A stretch of 8,069 nt of DNA from JBHIBD01 sp046758865 (GTDB lineage: Bacteria > Planctomycetota > Brocadiia > Brocadiales > Bathyanammoxibiaceae): positions 1-8,069 of the forward strand of contig JBHIBD010000084.1 in NCBI GenBank assembly GCA_046758865.1, written 5' to 3'. The first letter of the stretch is position 1. Every line of letters starts with the position of its first letter. This document shows, piece by piece, positions 6,915-8,069 of the stretch. Made by a program: the position numbers and the translations under genes. The notes under the pieces are model-generated. The model searched no databases. It worked only from the letters and a program-made list of their open reading frames with translations, and was not told the origin of the DNA.

Positions 6915-7652
6915 CTCCCTCGCCTCCTGACATATTATAGTTCCCTCTGAGTTATTAAAACAGGGCCTCACCCTTAGCGGCACGTTATACTTCTTTGCGA
7001 ACTCTATGGAGCGGGCCTGCATTACCTGGGCACCAAGGCTCGCCAGCTCAAGGAGCTCGTCGTATGATATCCTATCCAGTTTTCTTGCCTCAGGGACTAC
7101 CCTGGGGTCTGCTGTATATATGCCCTCCACATCAGTGAAGATGTCGCACAGGTCGGCCTTGAGCAATGACGCAAGCGCCACGGCAGTTGCATCCGAGCCG
7201 CCCCTACCCAGGGTAGTAATATTATTATAAGCATCTACGCCCTGGTATCCAGCCACTACCACTATCTTGCCCCTGTCCAGTTCCTCCTTTATTCTCTTTG
7301 TATTAATCTCGAGAATCCTGGCCTTGGTGTGGTGACTGTCCGTTACTATGCCCACCTGCGCACCCGTAAAGGATATGGCATCGTGCCCCAGGGCATGGAT
7401 GGCCATGGCCATTAGTGCTATGGACATCTGTTCACCGGTGGAGACAAGCATGTCCAGCTCCCTGGTGGACGGACTCTCTGTTATCTCATGCGCCAGGTCA
7501 AATAATTCGTCAGTGGCCTGCCCACGGGCCGATACAACAACCACCACCTGGTTGCCTTCCCTGAAAGACTGCACCACCCTCTGGGCAGCGCCCTTAATCT
7601 TCTCGGCGTCGGCCACGGAAGAGCCGCCAAATTTCTGCACAATAAGGCCCAT
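6420..7652 (-). CDS. lysC: Aspartate kinase (monofunctional, two ACT domains)
   Basis: The 410-residue protein phosphorylates L-aspartate to aspartyl-4-phosphate with ATP, the first step toward lysine, threonine, methionine and, through threonine, isoleucine. It has the amino-acid-kinase start KFGGSS (7-12), the substrate-binding STGEQMSIALMA (about 71-82), TTLGRGGSDATA (146-157) and DVEGIYTADPRVV (174-186). Two ACT domains follow at about 262-325 and 340-405; they normally bind the end products Lys and/or Thr for feedback inhibition. The GMRSHCGIAEKMF and NIQMISTSEIKIS blocks of the second ACT are well conserved. No homoserine dehydrogenase domain is fused, and length is typical of the LysC alpha/beta type. 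The ATG at 7652 gives the correct family N-terminus; its upstream Shine-Dalgarno (AGAGAA) is weak. A candidate promoter lies at 7912-7938, leaving a leader of about 250 nt that contains a repeat element. An internal start at 6914 has a much stronger ribosome-binding site. Confidence 0.96.
   Translation of the reverse strand: MGLIVQKFGGSSVADAEKIKGAAQRVVQSFREGNQVVVVVSARGQATDELFDLAHEITESPSTRELDMLVSTGEQMSIALMAMAIHALGHDAISFTGAQVGIVTDSHHTKARILEINTKRIKEELDRGKIVVVAGYQGVDAYNNITTLGRGGSDATAVALASLLKADLCDIFTDVEGIYTADPRVVPEARKLDRISYDELLELASLGAQVMQARSIEFAKKYNVPLRVRPCFNNSEGTIICQEAREMEDIVVSGAAVTKDEAKVTVRGIPDRPGQAAKIFREMAQNNINVDMIIQNIGSHGLADITFTVPKADLDAAMAAARKIQKEIGAQEASADSKVAKLSVVGIGMRSHCGIAEKMFHALAEEKINIQMISTSEIKISCVIDESQAERALKAVHKAFELEKVGQEVR
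6923..6928 (-). promoter_or_regulatory. Perfect internal Shine-Dalgarno inside lysC
   Basis: The minus strand reads AGGAGG here, then eight bases CGAGGGAG, then ATG at 6914. This is the best ribosome-binding site I could find for any start in the window. It supports internal initiation of an ACT-only LysC subunit. Confidence 0.55.
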
Positions 7653-7721
7653 TTGTCTGTTCTCTATTTTTGTGCCTAAATAAGACCTCTACAAGAGTTG
7701 CTCTAATGTCCCATGGTCCCA

Positions 7722-7864
7722 TGTCATTCTGAGCGAATTTGTCACCCTAAGCAAATTTGTCACCCTGAGCGAATTTGTTACCCTAAGCAAATTTGTCACC
7801 CTGAGCGTAGCGAAGGGTCTAGATTTTCTCCGCCTCAGGCGGATTCCACTCCCTCAGAATGGCA
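7722..7864. repeat. 143-bp MITE-like intergenic repeat with terminal inverted repeats
   Basis: The left end TGTCATTCTGAG (7722-7733) and right end CTCAGAATGGCA (7853-7864) are inverted copies matching at 11 of 12 bases. Between them are the 18-bp tandem repeats, the imperfect hairpin ACCCT...AGGGT around GAGCGTAGCGA (7798-7818), and a perfect 6-bp hairpin TCCGCC-TCA-GGCGGA (7829-7843). One plus-strand frame translates to a 'CHPER..CHPERSEGS'-like peptide, a hallmark I recognise from dispersed intergenic repeats often mis-annotated as small proteins. No transposase is nearby and no clear target-site duplication is visible. It sits in the likely lysC leader, so it may affect that transcript. 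The exact boundaries are my estimate. Confidence 0.75.
7723..7794. repeat. Four 18-bp tandem repeats in alternating A-B-A-B order
   Basis: The units are at 7723-7740, 7741-7758, 7759-7776 and 7777-7794, and a fifth, partial unit begins at 7795 before diverging into the hairpin. Type A ends CTGAGCGAATTT; type B ends CTAAGCAAATTT. The alternation points to duplication of a 36-bp pair. The units differ elsewhere only at the first unit (ATT for ACC) and by one C-to-T in the fourth. Each unit is a multiple of 3, so the array stays open in some frames without being coding. Confidence 0.9.
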
Positions 7865-7911
7865 ATTATGCAGGGTTTTCCAGAGGCCTCTAAATAAAAG
7901 TAACTTTTAAG

Positions 7912-7938
7912 TTTATATCAAGTAAGTGAACTTGTCAA
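7912..7938 (-). promoter_or_regulatory. Candidate sigma70-type promoter for lysC
   Basis: Reading the minus strand, a perfect -35 TTGACA (7938-7933) is followed after 15 bp by TATAAA (7917-7912). The -10 is preceded by TG one base away (TGATATAAA), an extended -10 that can offset the short spacer. The region is AT-rich and no gene overlaps it. Transcription would start near 7905 and run through the repeat element into lysC, giving a leader of about 250 nt. A 5-bp inverted repeat (CAAGT 7919-7923, ACTTG 7930-7934) lies in the spacer and could be an operator half-site pair, though it is short. Confidence 0.5.
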
Positions 7939-7946
7939 TACGCTTC

Positions 7947-7975
7947 GGCCTAGGCTTCAAACATGAGTCTAGGCC
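7947..7975. repeat. Hairpin upstream of the lysC promoter
   Basis: GGCCTAG (7947-7953) pairs perfectly with CTAGGCC (7969-7975), and the stem extends inward by a G-T wobble, a C-G and a T-A pair to about 10 bp around a 9-nt loop. No T-run follows on either strand, so it is not a standard terminator. It lies just upstream of the -35 and might be a regulator site or the remains of another repeat. Confidence 0.5.
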
Positions 7976-8069
7976 TCGATAGACGGTGCCGAAAGTAGTT
8001 AGACACTAAAACTTAGGCGGAGAGATAAATGCACTTCAGAGTGTCCTTTCCACATTTTGTTTGAAAATC

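Larger units (their letters stand above)
7653..8069. other. 417-bp non-coding region upstream of lysC
   Basis: No convincing gene is present. From the lysC start outward it holds a weak Shine-Dalgarno next to the start codon, an 8-bp tandem duplication (GTCCCATG twice, 7708-7723), the repeat element 7722-7864, a 10-bp palindrome AGAGGCCTCT (7882-7891), the AT-rich candidate promoter (7912-7938), and a hairpin at 7947-7975. The last 90 bases contain only very short open frames; what gene lies beyond the right edge cannot be told. Confidence 0.7.

Noticed and set aside
6187..6930. Long plus-strand ORF across the lysC-cimA gap
   Set aside because: It is antisense to the well-supported lysC and cimA genes and includes the repeat block; its composition is shadow-like.
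7723..7812. CRISPR array
   Set aside because: The 18-bp units are contiguous with no spacers, and no cas genes are present.
7653..7905. Lysine riboswitch in the lysC leader
   Set aside because: The leader is mostly the repeat element; I could not find the conserved lysine-aptamer core or a multi-helix junction followed by a terminator.
7713..7910. 65-codon plus-strand ORF giving a CHPER/CYPKQ-repeat peptide
   Set aside because: It is the translation of the 18-bp tandem repeats and the inverted-repeat element; nothing suggests a real protein.
7941..7980. tRNA fragment
   Set aside because: The TTCAAAC in the hairpin loop recalls a T-loop, but no acceptor, D or anticodon arms can be built around it.

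Overview
The window is a stretch of bacterial chromosome dominated by one leftward (minus-strand) gene cluster. In the direction of transcription it encodes aspartate kinase (lysC, 7652 to 6420), a citramalate synthase of the CimA type (6217 to 4622), valyl-tRNA synthetase (valS, 4619 to 1953) and an exported protein with zinc-ribbon-like motifs, TPRs and a formylglycine-generating-enzyme-like (SUMF1/FGE) domain (1956 to 622). cimA and valS are separated by 2 nt, and valS overlaps the FGE-like gene by 4 nt (ATGA), so these three are almost certainly co-transcribed and probably translationally coupled. lysC is separated from cimA by 202 nt that are packed with repeats. At the left edge, the C-terminal part of a GGDEF diguanylate cyclase (1 to 546) runs on the plus strand and converges on the FGE-like gene.

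Functionally the cluster is mainly amino-acid metabolism. LysC starts the aspartate family (Lys, Thr, Met, and Ile through Thr). CimA offers a threonine-independent entry to isoleucine from pyruvate and acetyl-CoA. ValS charges tRNA with the branched-chain product valine. The FGE-like protein does not fit the pathway; it keeps the fold's landmark motifs but lacks the catalytic cysteine pair. lysC also carries a perfect AGGAGG ribosome-binding site in front of an internal ATG at the kinase/ACT boundary, which suggests a separately made regulatory subunit.

The non-coding DNA is the most unusual part. The lysC-cimA gap holds a 57-bp foldback made of two hairpins whose stems differ only by paired (compensatory) changes. 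Next to it lies a C-rich/G-rich hairpin whose minus strand matches a short-loop G-quadruplex. The region upstream of lysC (7653 to 8069) holds a 143-bp element with near-perfect terminal inverted repeats, 18-bp tandem repeats in an alternating pattern and internal hairpins. It also holds a good candidate lysC promoter and another hairpin. Both repeat types resemble dispersed intergenic repeats whose chance translations ('PERSEG'-like and 'PSPRQGGG'-like peptides) turn up as spurious proteins in many genomes.

Organism: a bacterium with an exported protein and c-di-GMP signalling, hence probably Gram-negative-like. Repeat style and gene order would fit an environmental lineage such as Planctomycetota (Brocadiales), Nitrospirota or Desulfobacterota, but this is a low-confidence inference. 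I found no complete new multi-gene system; the candidates for novelty are the cysteine-less FGE-like protein and the structured repeats.
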